Of a DNA stretch of 64,000 nt, positions 46,339-58,500 are shown piece after piece. The stretch covers positions 2,788,001 to 2,852,000 of the forward strand of contig JANUWF010002200.1 in NCBI GenBank assembly GCA_026120185.1, read 5' to 3'. The notes under the pieces are model-generated. The model made no database searches, was not told the DNA's origin, and was given only the letters and a program-made list of their open reading frames with translations. How positions within the stretch are numbered: the first letter of the stretch is position 1; every line of letters starts with the position of its first letter. This DNA is from Voacanga thouarsii. Lineage: Eukaryota; Streptophyta; Magnoliopsida; Gentianales; Apocynaceae. Both the position numbers and the translations under genes were made by a program.

Positions 46339-48324
46339 TGTAAAACCCAGCCCAACTAGTGGGTGGGTATTATTGGGTTATTTTAGTTACCTAATTAATG
46401 TAGTAGATTGAGACTTGTATAGATGCGTGGAGGTCATTTTAAATTGTGAATTAAAGTGGAGGATTTAGTAGCAAATTTTAATATCTTATACTCTCCAACA
46501 ACGTTAGTTACTCACTCACGCGTTTGAAACATCATGAGGCGGAGGCATAAGTTTCAGAGAAGAACAAAAAGGGGAGAAACAATTAGGGTTATCGCCGCAG
46601 GGTACTATTGAAGGTAATTAATCATCTCTCCTCTTATTTGCGCTTGTAGTAGCCCAATTAATTGATTATCGAGTATTTATTGTGGTTTTATATAGGCTTA
46701 AGATTGGTGATACCCTCGGAATTGATTGGGGTTTTGCTATTGTATTAGGAACTAGTGGTGAAAAAGGCCTAGGAAGTGAATATTGGAGTTAAAGCATTGT
46801 TTGATTGTTTGAATTGATTCCAAGTAAGTGAGAATGATCCTTCCTCTATGTTTTCTAAAATAGAAAAAAAAAGAAAAAAAGAATAAATTGTGTTTCGTTT
46901 TTGCTAGCCGTCGTCTATGGCTTCTATGTTAGGCAGGAATATTATTGTTGATGTGATTGTTGTTGTGCCTTCTTTAAAAATAAAAAAAAAATGGCTTCAG
47001 CGTTGCTCACTGTTCGTGAGCAATTTTCTGGGAATTGTGTTTGAGGTGGGGACTATTGATGTCCCCACAAGCATATTTAAAAAAAAAATGAAATTTAGTT
47101 TTGGTTTGCTCACTGAACGTGAGCAGGTTCTAGGGATTATGTTGAGGTGGGGACTATTGATGTCCCTACAAGCATTAAAAAAAAAAAATGGTTTCTATAT
47201 GTTCTTTCTGCGGCTTACGTTTTTTATTTTTTTTGGTGGGGGGGGGGGTTCAGCAAGCATCTTTTGGGATATAATTCTTTTCAAAAGTTTTCTTTAAAAA
47301 AAAAAATTTAAGCTTGTGAAGTAAATTATTTTAGAGTTTTGTCGTTGGCTTCAGCTTATTATAGGAAAATAATAATATAGGGTTTGGGCTAATCTTGGAT
47401 TTGCTAGTTGAATGTATGGATGAACTTTGGCTTTAGTAATGGAATAAATTGTTCATTAGTTATTGGGACAAGTTGGTGAATTGGCTATGGGAGGAACATG
47501 TTCCACTTTGAATGAATGAACCCACTGGCATGGGCAAAAAGCTGACTAAATGATTGTAAAAATGGCCCCCTAGCAGGATTAAATGCTAGGACTGAATTCA
47601 GTGATGACCCATTAGCTGTACATTTACTTATGTACTAGTGAAATTAAATGTGCATTATAAATACATGTTACTTTGATACCATTTCTCTAAAGTCTTCTTG
47701 TGTCTTTGATCGTTTGTTTCCTCCCTCCATCTTTAAACCATTTGATCATTGTGTTGGATTCACTATTGTTAGATTATTCTATTTTACAAACGAAACTTGA
47801 ATGTTCTGTTTTCAAACTTGGTCTAAGTGAAGGTTTTTCATACGTTTTGTAAAAGATGTGTTATGAAACTCCATACTCAAATCCCAGAGGATGAGAAATT
47901 CTTACTTACTGAGTTTTGTACTCACTCTTTTAACTCAATATTTTCATATACTAATGATGAATTCGAGTTTGATAAGGACGACGGATGGGAGTAAGATGGA
48001 ATGGCTAGTGTAAGGATCCTAATGGACTTCTACCTTAGATTGTCCCTTTTGCAATTTGAAGTTTTATTTAGCTAAATATGTTGAGATGAACTCTTGTATT
48101 TAGGTTTAGAGAATTACCGTTATTAACTCCAATTTTAACTTGTGGATTATTGTTATTGGGCTTTTTTTTTTAGTTTTACATTATTGGATAGTAGGATCAT
48201 AATTATTTTTCTTGGTGATTTAGTCTATGTCATATTAAGGCTTCACATTATTTGAGAAAAACTTTAGAAGATGTGGTCGTGTTGCGTCTCGGGGACGGGT
48301 TTGACCCGAATTTGGGGTGTGACA
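46339..48324 (+). mobile_element. 2-kb TG...CA element, probably a solo LTR
   Basis: It starts TGTAAAACCCAGCCC and ends GGGGTGTGACA. ATAAC flanks both sides (46334-46338 and 48325-48329), a perfect 5-bp duplication. No coding domain, primer site or second LTR is seen. The tips resemble those of 7815-12091 in the opposite orientation. Two near copies of a roughly 80-base unit lie at 46998-47075 and 47101-47183. Confidence 0.82.
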
Positions 48325-48329
48325 ATAAC

Positions 48330-49017
48330 AATATATAATATCATATTAGAGGTAATTAGACACATTAATTTATTGATGAATAATTAGCCAAGCGGTGCAA
48401 TGAACATGGGGCATTGTACATAAACAATGATTCTCACAGGCGATGTAGTTTGACTAATGAGACTCAACATTAAGGTATACATAAGATAACATATAACACT
48501 GCCAATAGACAACAATAACCAAAAAGTTTGCTTACCTTTGAATAAGCAATTTCGTCATGCTACAATCTTGCAACCTATATTCTAACTCTAATTAGGTATT
48601 ATTTCCCTTCATATTACGGCATGCAATGATACTATCACTCTTTCCTTACTAACTTTTTTTTTAAAAAATTTATTAACAAATGAACTTGTAGTCGTTACCC
48701 GAAGATACGCACAAGGCTCATGTCTAAGAAAATGTTTGAACCTAAAACGTCAGTGTAAAAATCTCAATATCAACTACTTCGGCCAACCTAATGAACACTT
48801 TCCTTACTAACTTAAAGTTTTTTTTTTCAACTTACAAACCCCACCCATCTCAACTAATTAAAATCTCATGCTATGCTCAGCACATTAATTAGGGGCGTAC
48901 TCAAATCGATCATTTATAGAGTTGTTTGAATTCAACTAAAATTTGAATATTACTATTAAATTTGAATTTTTAATTAAATTTTGCTCAAATTTTTAAGTAT
49001 TTAGCTTGAAAACTCAA

Positions 49018-49063
<46 letters not shown>

Positions 49064-49950
49064 TCACTCGTGAAAATATGTATACCAAAAGATAAATCAA
49101 TCTATTTGAATTTTCCAAGTAATGAGCCCAATTGCTGTCATTTTCTAGATGAATATGAAAGGAAAAAAAAGTAGGGAAAGAACAAGACCTGGTTTGTACA
49201 ATATTTTAAATTTTTAATGTTCTGTAATTATGTGAATGATTTGTCTCTATCAAATTTCTCTAATATATTTAATCTTTATGCCTACCTTAATCCCTGATCT
49301 TTTATCCTGAATATTTTCTTTGTTTTCTAAATTATTTTTGCTTACTAGTATTGTTTTTCTATTTATTATATAAATATATTTCCCATCAAAAGGATCAATG
49401 TCTTAGAAAGCGTGTTAATTCTTCAACTACAAGCAAAAAAACAGTAAAGAATAAGATATAGTTGGAATCCTTCGATGATACTCTCCCTCTCTTTGTCAAT
49501 TTTTTTTTTATTCTTTCTTCATTTATTTTGTTTTGGCAACACAAAAGTTACTATAAGTAATCAAACTTGGCGCAATTCGTACTTGTTTGTCATATGATAA
49601 GCTATTGGAATTACTATTGCTTTTTCTTTAGGTGATTTGGTAGAAGCTAAGGCAAAAACCAATGCATGTGAACACAATAATATATTTTAGTCGCAGTTTG
49701 CTGGGTAACTTTAAAGAAGGATTTCGACAGCCATACTGCACACCCGCGACTGCTTCGGTTTGGTTTGGTATGTCCCGGCAGGCAAGCATTCCGGCAGCCT
49801 TGATAGTTAAGTGCGGTTAATTTGGAGCCTTGTCAGTAATTCAGAATTACATAAAATGAATATTTTTCATATATATATATATATATATATATGAAAGTCA
49901 AAGGTGAAGGCTGTAGTTTTGCCATTTGTACTTTGAAATGGATTTATAAC
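48330..49950. other. Non-coding stretch
   Basis: AT-rich with (TA)n(CA)n at 49021-49063, a T run at 49501-49509 and a (TA)n at 49870-49892. A short GC-richer patch (49700-49830) does not match any RNA gene I know. No coding region seen. Confidence 0.4.
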
Positions 49951-50397
49951 ATGACACGTGGCAATTTTTTTACAACTACGTTAGCCTCTCCGCATGTGCC
50001 TCCCCTTCCTTCTCTACTCACGGCGCCTTTCTAAAACCCCTCCCAACCTTTCATCTTTCCGGATCTTTCAAAAGACAACCCAATTCGGCTTCCTATCGAC
50101 TCTGTTTATCATTTCTTGACTCTTTCCTCAACTCTTTGATTCCCTCATCTACTCCCGTTTTGTCTCTTTGATTTGTTGTCTACATTCACTGGCTATAATG
50201 CTTCAATCACTGCTCACTCCTCAAGGATGCGAAGAACGCTTCAATCATAGAATCTGATAATGCATTTGAAGAATCTAAAGGAGATGACAAAGATCTAAGT
50301 AGATGAAACGCTCAAATCTGTTCCACATAGATCTGAGTAGATGTGAACGCCTTTTGTTCTATTGTTTTGACCAGGTGAATAGCAACTGTTGGCGGTA
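49951..50397 (+). promoter_or_regulatory. Possible captured promoter and 5' leader
   Basis: A G-box core CACGTG at 49955-49960 (context GACACGTGGC) precedes a C/T-rich leader-like stretch (49980-50170), typical of housekeeping gene 5' UTRs. It lies just upstream of the first captured exon. Promoter function is inference. Confidence 0.3.
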
Positions 50398-50523
50398 GAA
50401 AGTGATGGGTCCTTACTCTTCGAGACTTCAAAAGGCATGGAGCCTATCATGAGCTTCAATGAGATGGGCATAAAAGATGACTTATTAAGAGAAATTTACA
50501 ACTACGGCAGAAGCCTAATTTAG
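50398..50523 (+). pseudogene. eIF4A-III (DEAD-box RNA helicase) N-terminal exon fragment
   Basis: The frame reads [20 protein letters not shown] and continues [12 protein letters not shown], which I recognise as the N-terminal segment of eIF4A-III (exon-junction-complex helicase), including the aromatic F of the Q-motif region. After YNYG the match is broken by a small deletion (the expected FEKPS is garbled) and a stop. The helicase core is absent, so there is no activity. It is the first of a row of unrelated exon fragments on the same strand. Confidence 0.75.
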
Positions 50524-50608
50524 GGTAAATTTCAGTTATATTTCGTAAATCTCATAATTGTCTTTGTAGTTGATTGAAAAATGCTAATATATGTGTGTGT
50601 GGTTGCAG

Positions 50609-50765
50609 AAAGGTGGTGAGGTTGTCGATTGCTCAGGTGCTGACGGTGATTTCTCAGAAGTAGAAAGCAGCGTTGAGAGAGGCTTACAAGAATAAGAAGT
50701 ATTTGCCACTTGACATCCGCCCTAAGAAAACCAGAGCCATCCGCAAGCGCCTGACAAAACACCAG
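50609..50765 (+). pseudogene. RPL35: Ribosomal protein L35 (uL29) internal exon
   Basis: It reads KVVRLSIAQVLTVISQK, stop, [20 protein letters not shown] and then [14 protein letters not shown], the central part of cytosolic 60S protein L35. The single stop (50661-50663) is a CAG to TAG type change. A splice acceptor TTGCAG ends at 50608 and a donor CAG|GTACTT lies at 50765/50766, so this is a captured exon with intron flanks rather than a processed copy. The first and last L35 exons are absent nearby. Confidence 0.9.
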
Positions 50766-51085
50766 GTACTTTGATGATTTGTTTGATTTACTATTTTTGA
50801 TGATTAATGGGATATTTCATTCTTGAATTTTTAATTTTAATTTTAATTTATGATATAAATCTCTAGTGTGGCATGCAATCTCGGAAAGTTTAGTCATTTA
50901 AAATGTACACACTTGCCATATGTGGCTTATTAGAGAACTGACCCATTTGGTATAATGTTTGCCCGCTGATATACACATTAGTATAATATTAAGTACCTTG
51001 AATTTGTTTGATCTTTGTGCTTTAATTTTATTTGATTTGCTGTCATTATCTGAACTTTTAGGTTTCTAAGAATGGGATAATCAGT

Positions 51086-51165
51086 ATGGCTGAAAAAGAA
51101 AATCAAAATGAGGTGACAGAAGAGATGCAAGAGGATGTGAAGGATGAACCTGCAGATTTAAGTTC
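51086..51165 (+). pseudogene. eIF2-beta first exon fragment (putative)
   Basis: The ATG at 51086 opens an acidic stretch, AEKENQNEVTEEMQEDVKDE, similar to the acidic N-terminus of plant eIF2 subunit beta. The assignment rests mostly on the clear second exon 217 bases downstream. The donor site looks degraded. Confidence 0.5.
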
Positions 51166-51381
51166 AAGTTATTTATGTGTTTTTATGTGTTTGTATTTGG
51201 AATTGAGTGAATCCTTGAATGTTATGAGGTGTTGTGGCTTTGGCTACTTTCAAGTAGCCCACTATAACAATTTATGCTATAAGTTTCTTGTTGGTTTTCT
51301 TTTGGAGAACATATATCTTAGAAGTTTAATTGTGTGTTTTATACATGTCTTGGTCATTAGTACACTTTTTCTTGATTGTAG

Positions 51382-51493
51382 TTTGCTCTTTTTGATCCTA
51401 CGAAGAAAAAGTAGAAGAAGAATATAGTTGTAATTCAAGATCCCGTGGATGATTCCATAAATAAGTTGGTTAAGAAAGTTGACAATCTATCAG
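51382..51493 (+). pseudogene. eIF2-beta second exon fragment
   Basis: The frame reads FALFDPTKKK, stop, KKNIVVIQDPVDDSINKL, then VKKVDNLS, which matches the DPTKKKKKKK...VVIQDPADDS region of plant eIF2-beta (a lysine block that contacts partners such as eIF5 and eIF2B-epsilon). An acceptor GATTGTAG ends at 51381 and a donor CAG|GTATTC follows 51493. The C-terminal zinc-binding domain is absent. Confidence 0.8.
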
Positions 51494-52031
51494 GTATTCT
51501 ATTCAGTATGCTAGGAATTTTATCTGCGGGGTGGCATTTTTGGACATTAGTATAATGCTGATATATGCATTGGTTTATTTTGCAGTTTCTAAAATTTTGG
51601 TTTAGCTTTTGCATTCTGTCATATATGGAATCGGTCTAAATTCATATGTCGTAGTGTTTTGGCTTTTGGTGTTTGATGAACTAAATAGAATTATTGGAAA
51701 ATTTATTTCAGTGGACATTCCATTTTTTTTTTATGCACTATGAGTTTGTTTGTCTTATTGTGAATCAATATCTACTTTTTCAAAATACACCTTGAAGCTT
51801 ACAACAGAGATTGAATTGGCTTCATGACTGAGAGCTGCAAAATTTTTCATATCACAGAGGCCATGGCTTGGTTTTTCCTCCATCCCTTACCATGTTTTGT
51901 CTTTACCCTACTAGCTATACTAACTCCTAGGAATTTTTTTATGGAGCTTTATTATACATCGAAGTAAGTTTCTAGATAGTAGTCTTTTGGGTGTCTTCAC
52001 CTTATTGAATGTGGGTGTTGTTTTATTCCAG

Positions 52032-52144
52032 ATCTTTATGGGGTTAATGTTAGGCCAGTGGTGCCTTTCGATAGTGCAAGTAGCAGGTCATATGTTGATC
52101 CAGCTCTAATTCACTGCTTCTTGCCTAATGAGCTTCTTTTTGAG
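52032..52144 (+). pseudogene. F-box protein exon (FBP7-like)
   Basis: The frame reads [20 protein letters not shown], then [15 protein letters not shown]. This resembles the segment leading into the F-box of plant F-box protein 7-type proteins, stopping at the first helix. An acceptor ATTCCAG ends at 52031 and a donor GAG|GTAGTA follows 52144. The rest of the F-box is missing. Confidence 0.65.
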
Positions 52145-52493
52145 GTAGTAATCGCTGGCTTTGAATCATTAAAATTAGTCCTTTTACAATTTCTTTGAAT
52201 ATCAGAGAAAAGAATTAAGGAAATGAATCATAAAGCATGCGTGTAGCACTTGAATTATCTTAGTCTCGCGCTGTTATGATTGTCTTATGGTCATTCTTGT
52301 TTCCTAGCAAAACTGATTTTACAGCAGAAAGTATCTTTACCTGCCTTGACTATAGCAGTTGAGATGAAGCTTTTTAGTTCTGTAGAGAATCTTTGAACTT
52401 GATGTCAATTCATTTGTTTCTTTCTTAAAATTCAGCATTCTTAATTTTGGAACTTTTCAGCTTTCATGATAAGAATCAATCTTCTAATTACAG

Positions 52494-52637
52494 GTCAGGC
52501 TTGGTGAGGTTTTGGAAAATGGTCAGGTGAAAACAAAAAGGCTAGGTAAGCACGATGGCCGTGTGAATAAGCTTGTTGTGGAACTGGGGAGCCCTTATAT
52601 ACTATATAGCTGTGCTGAGGATGGTTTAGTTCAACAG
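52494..52637 (+). pseudogene. DCAF8-like WD40 protein exon 1 of 2
   Basis: It reads VRLGEVLENGQVKTKRLGKH, then DGRVNKL and SPYILYSCAEDGLVQQ, matching a WD40 repeat of plant DCAF8/WDR42-type substrate receptors of CUL4-DDB1 ligases. An acceptor TTACAG ends at 52493 and a donor CAG|GTTGGT follows 52637. The open frame is kept across the whole exon. Confidence 0.8.
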
Positions 52638-52720
52638 GTTGGTAACCTAAGCACCATTTTCACTTAAAAATACTTTCTCATCATTTCTTCTGCAATATTA
52701 GGTCCTTACTTCTTTTGCAG

Positions 52721-52880
52721 TATGATCTTTGAAGTGATTCTACAACAAAGCTTTTCTATTGCTCTGCATTCACAGAAAATAGGTAGTCTTTGAACAGCAT
52801 AAGGTTGAATGCCATTGTTATAGACCCAAGAAACCCACACTATTTCGCAGTTGCAGGGTCTGATGAATATGCGCGCGTAT
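52721..52880 (+). pseudogene. DCAF8-like WD40 protein exon 2 of 2
   Basis: After an acceptor TTTTGCAG at 52720 the frame gives YDL, stop, then TKLFYCSAFTENR, stop, and RLNAIVIDPRNPHYFAVAGS, DEYARV. This is the next piece of the same WD40 protein, in order and at normal intron distance, with two stops. It shows that at least two consecutive exons of this gene were captured together. Confidence 0.8.
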
Positions 52881-53403
52881 TTTTTTCAAGCAGTTATCCA
52901 CCAAAATGAATTGAAATATTTAAACATATTGATATTGAACATTTCGTATCTTTGAATGATGCATACTGTACTACACTAGAAAAATAATAGATGATAGCTT
53001 TGTTGTCTTAAGGTAATGTTTTGAATTAGCATAAGTAGAACATCATTTGTAATAGTATTTTGATACTTTTGATCATATGATTCTGTGTAAACTAATATTG
53101 AAGTGTCTGAAATTATAATTCTTACAAAACTACAATGTCTACCTATTTGCTTTCTTGCAACATATCCTCTGAGTTTTGTTGAAACAAAGAGATATATGTT
53201 TACACCCATGCATTATCTCCTTATTCAAGTTTTTGCTTTGTGATTTTTACATATTTATTGACAAACTGCTTTCAAATTGCTAGCTGGTCAAGATCAGTTT
53301 CTATTGCATATCATCTTGCTTCTTCTTGGTTGCATATTTTCTTCATGCATTAGAAAAATTGTACTGCTCTATTCCCAACTTCAGTAATGAATGATGTATT
53401 GCA

Positions 53404-53670
53404 AGGAAGTTTGCAAAGAAGAATCTTCAGGCAATGTTGCAAAAGAAGCAAATGGTGGAAAACTAGGTACTAAAAACCTGGGTACAGTTTCTCAAAATTG
53501 TGCAGAGCTTTCAAAGGAATGAGGTTCAGAGAATAGTGATGAAATTTCGAAGGAGCTCATTGTGAAAGAGATAGAGTGCAGGACTGGGAGAAATGGATCT
53601 GATAGCAAGTGGAAGAGTGTTGCCTATATAGGGGATGAAAGCAAACTTAATGCTTCTGCTGGAGCAACTG
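53404..53670 (+). pseudogene. Unidentified exon-like fragment
   Basis: A mostly open frame rich in Lys, Glu, Ser and Asn (KEVCKEESSGNVAKEANGGK and onward) has one stop at about 53519. I do not recognise a parent. It may be a sixth captured fragment or the tail of the one before. Confidence 0.4.
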
Positions 53671-55537
53671 GTACAGAATTTTATGTTTTCTAAAGGTTTG
53701 GATGATAGTATGGTTGATTTATATTCTTGGAAGTTCAGTCATAGTAATGGTCTAATTGTGTCTTATCCAAGTGATGCTCCAAGTGCCAACAATGTGAATG
53801 ATAGAGTTTGAACTTTGTTTAACCAAGTTGTAATGGGAACATAGTGGACATTGTGCTAATTTCATCTTTCCATTGTGTAGACATTTCATTTTGCTTCCTG
53901 AAATGCTTTCAAGACTGTGTATAATGGAGTAGTTTATGATTGCTTTTCTTCAAAAGTCATCAAACTATTGTTTTGTTGATATTCTGTGTTAGGGTTTGCA
54001 TTTCCACCCAAAATTCCTCAATGCCCACACTTTTCCACTGCCCAGACTCACTGCAAGTGTTAGGATTCTTAACTATCTAGCCATCAAAAGCAACTCGATA
54101 GCTAGAGGAATTATGTTTCTTCTTTGGAATTGGATATGATATGGATGCCCATTTTCCTTAATACTTTAATTTGAAGAGAAAAATTGGACAGACAATTAAC
54201 TTTCAAAATTAGAAGTGAAAATTTTCAATGTCTATGTAGCGTCCAAACCAACCATAAAAAATTCAATCAAACTAAATAAATTTCAAGATGTACTAACTAT
54301 GTTTGTCAATAAAAAATCTCATAGTAGATCACTATTCAACACAGGAAATGTGAATAGCTCCTCACATTAATAAAAATAATAAATTTGAAATCTAATGTCT
54401 AAAAGCAAAATAAGACTTAACATCAATAACTAAACTTCTATAACTAATTAAATTTTATCATTGAATAATATAATTAAACAAAATAATACATCTAACCTTT
54501 AACAATTTAACTAATCAATATTAAAAATTTATAATTAATAAAATAAAAAAACAAATAAATAATCCCGAACAACTACCTAATTACAATATGATGAAGCACA
54601 ATTGATTAATGAGAAATAAATATAAGTTTATTCGATTTGATAATTAATGGAGATTCAATGGAAGTTTACTCAAATTTATTTATACTCTTAGGAGTATTGA
54701 AAAACCACTATGGCATGAAACATAATTATCATATATATGATTGAGATGAGCATTAATACAAAATAATTGTCCACTGGATTGACTTCTAGTTCCTCATATC
54801 CCAATAATAAAATGATTGGAAGTTTGAAACTACGTGAGCTAGGATTATCCCCATGGCCTCCCCCCCCCCCCCCCCCCAACAGCAAATAATTGTAACTTAG
54901 AAGGATATTTTCGTTAGTATTTATGCAAAATCACTAAGTATTCCAAATTGGCCATGCTAATCAAGAATGATTAAATTAATTTTCTTTAATATTATTAAAG
55001 GAAGAAACGGTTGAAAATTGACCCATGTATTTTTCTTCTCTAGACTGTTTAGTCTGCCTTCAAACATAATCATAATTGTCAATTTGAAATACAAGATTCT
55101 AACTACTTGTCTTGTTTTGAGGTCGCTATCAATGTCTTAAGAAATCCATAGCTGGAAAATAATTAAATAAGTTTTGATAGAAACCTAAATAGCAATTTAC
55201 AAACAAGAAAAACAAAGCTAGGAGTATATTTACACAGAACAACAGCCAATCAATTTGTAGTTTATACTATAAGGAGCCAGGAATACTTAGTTTTTTTTTA
55301 TTATTTTCTTGTGACAGCAAGACTTATATTTCTTCTTAGCACAAACGAAGGGAAGTTACGTCTTTCTTGTCTTCCTCAATCACAGAAAATCCCTTGTTTT
55401 GTATCCACCCGAAAATCAATAAAAGGAGAACTACAAGTCCTTGTGGTGAAGAGTTCGTCAGAAAAGTGAAGAAACAACAAAAGCTTCAAGAAAAACAAAG
55501 TCCCTTTTAACCTTTTTCAGTGTCTTAATTAATTTCA
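53671..55537. other. Region upstream of the IDD gene
   Basis: It starts with 3' UTR-like sequence (to about 53990), then AT-rich DNA with a C run of about 18 bases (54860-54877). It would contain the promoter and leader of the IDD gene. I see no certain TATA box or element ends. Confidence 0.4.
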
Positions 55538-58500
55538 ATGTCTAGCATATCAGGAGACGGTGAGAGCTTCTCCTCAGGCAGAATTGGTGAAGAGGAAGAG
55601 ATTGATGGAACTTCGATTCGAAGGCAGCAAGCTGCAACAGAGAAGAAGAAAAGAAACCCACCTGGAAATCCTGGTGCGTACTAATTCAGTCGTATTTTTC
55701 ACTTGAATTATCAGTTTCTTGATTTGATAAACATCACAACTAGAATAAGCCTTGTCTATCTTTGGCCATTGCATACAATTCTCTTTTTTTACAGAACACT
55801 GCAAATTTTGGAGATTTCCAAAGGGATTGATTGAGATTAATTTTCTTCTTGCAAGTTTTGCATATATATGGTGCATAATTTGGTAGTCCAAATCACTTTC
55901 ACACTGTGATCTTATTATATTACATAACTATATTCTATGATAGTTGAAATCTATAATACTATGGGGATTAGTTTCAAAGTTTCTTTTTTCTATTATTAAT
56001 GGAGCATCCATTGATTAGTTTCTATACAAGAACGCAGTTAATTATCATCATATACTTGCATATATAACATAACAGATTTTTTACACTTATAATTACAAAT
56101 AAAAATATAACGGTGATATCTATTTACATTGACAGTATATGGAAGTGCAATAATACATATATAAATATACTATCTAGGTAACAACCATTTTGATATAGAC
56201 ATTGTCCTTTACAACCTTCAAGATTTGACTATTTGTCTTATTTCCATATGTAGCTAGTAATATTTGAGAATTAGAGTAGCTCAAGTGTAATATACTAGCT
56301 AGACTGCAAGCAGGAAATAGAGTTGCTTTTCCTGGTTTGTTTTCAGTTTTGATTTTGAGATGGGAAACTCATATCTGGATATGAACTGTGGGGGGGGGGG
56401 GGGCCTCCAAATATTTGTTAATGATGAATACAATAATTGCAGAAAACAGTTCTTATATATATATATATATATAGCTGATGCATGTAAAGGTTCTGTTCAG
56501 AATATGACAGATCAAGACATTGATTCTTGTACCTGCTTTTGTTTATTAATTTTATGCCCTTGTATTTTTATTCTCTTGCTCAAATTAACCTGATTTTCAT
56601 AGGGATTTTGGTAATTTGTCAGCAGAGCTTGTTAATTTCCATGAAAGTAACATAAAAAAGAAATTTATATTAGAAGGAATGTTTTTAATGAAAAGAAGTG
56701 ATACTTGGTGAGATAAGAGTTGATTATCATGTAGGAGATGCATAGGTGAAAATGATGACGAAAAACATTAGTGTAAACTAGTTAATTATAGCTACAAACA
56801 TCTTGTTACTGTGTGAAATGGTGTTTACATGGGTATAATATTAAAGATGAATGGATTAAGCTAGGTCGAGTATTATGTTCTTTCTAAAGTGTTAATTATC
56901 GATCTCTCTTTTTTTTATCCAATTGACAGATTTTAAAGCATAACAGATTTTCTTTTACCAAAAAGAAAAATTATTGTGATGCTAACTACAACAATAATAG
57001 TGTTCAAGGAATTCAGGATGAATCTTTCCTTCACTATAATATCTATCTGCTAAAATTTTCTTTCTTCTTATTCTAGTAATCTGAAATCAAGGAATTCAGG
57101 ATGAATCTTTCCTTCACTATAAATTCTATCTGCTGAAATTTTCTTTCTTCTTATTCTTGTAATCTGAAATGTCTTCTTGTGTCTTCTCTTGGATTATCTT
57201 CTTTCTTGATACTTTTCAAAAATGAATATACAGATCCAAACGCTGAAGTCACTGCCTTATCACCCAAAACCCTCATGGCTACGAACAGATTTGTCTGTGA
57301 AATTTGCCACAAGGGGTTTCAAAGGGACCAAAACCTTCAATTGCATCGACGAGGTCATAACCTTCCCTGGAAGCTGAAGCAAAAAACAAGCACTGAATCA
57401 AGGAAACGCGTCTATGTTTGTCCTGAACCTTCATGTGTACACCATAATCCAGCTCGAGCATTAGGTGACCTTACAGGAATCAAGAAACATTATAGCAGGA
57501 AGCACGGTGAAAAGAAGTGGAAATGTGAGAAATGCTCAAAGAAGTATGCTGTCCAATCTGACTGGAAAGCTCATTCAAAGACTTGCGGTACAAAGGAATA
57601 TAAATGTGACTGTGGTACCATCTTCTCAAGGTTAAGACATTAAACTTCATCTAACTAGATGCTTCATTTTTACGAGGATTCTAATCCATCACTATAAGCA
57701 AAGAAAAAGAAGAAAGAGGGAAGTGTTGACACTTACTGTTGATTAGTAGCTGAAAAGAGTTGCGTCTTCTTCAACTCTCGTTGAAAGTATTTTTACTATT
57801 TTTTTCCAGATTAATTCTTATTCACTTTTTACTTTTGTGCTTTTAAATTTGATTGGTTTAGCTGCTTTCACCTTGTGCAGAAGAGATAGTTTCGTGACCC
57901 ATAGGGCTTTCTGTGATGCCCTTGCCGAAGAAAACAACAAATTGAACAATAAAGTTAATGCATCCATCACAACAGCTGAATTCAGCCTTGCAGACATGAA
58001 GGGATCGTCCCAAAACATGGTTGGAAGTATGTATTCAAGTAGTCCTTCAAGTCTCTTCAGCAGCCTGAGAAACCAATCACCTTCGTCTCCTTCTTGCCTT
58101 CACCTCATCTCTCCATCAGCAGGTTTTAATGGTTTTAGTGACAGCAAAAACACTAGCCAAGAAGTTAGCGCCGCCTATTTCTCAGCCACAGCCTTGTTGC
58201 AGAAAGCTGCCCAATTGGGAGCTACTGTGAATAGCGATATAAGCCCTCCGAATGGTCAAAAGTCTTTAACTTGTAATATGGCACCAGCAACATATAGTGG
58301 AGTTTTTCAGCAACATAGCAGCACATATGGTGACAACCAGATCGAGAATTATCAGTCACAGTTTGCTGGCCTGTTGGATGGTTATACAAGCAGGTTTGCC
58401 CAAAAGAAAACCCAAGAAAATTCGGCATCAAAATTTCTTGATCACAACGGTGACGGAGACGAGATGATGCAGAATCCAGGTACATGCACTGGTTTGTTCA

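Noticed and set aside
49700..49830. GC-richer patch considered as 5S rRNA or another RNA gene
   Set aside because: No match to the conserved 5S internal control region or tRNA boxes.
49860..49970. Possible Helitron 5' end (TC followed by a TA run and GACACGTGGC) before the captured exons
   Set aside because: The base before TC is T, not the expected A, and no hairpin plus CTRR-T 3' end was found after 53600.
54688..54885. Gly-rich open frame on the minus strand
   Set aside because: Created by the C run at 54860-54877.
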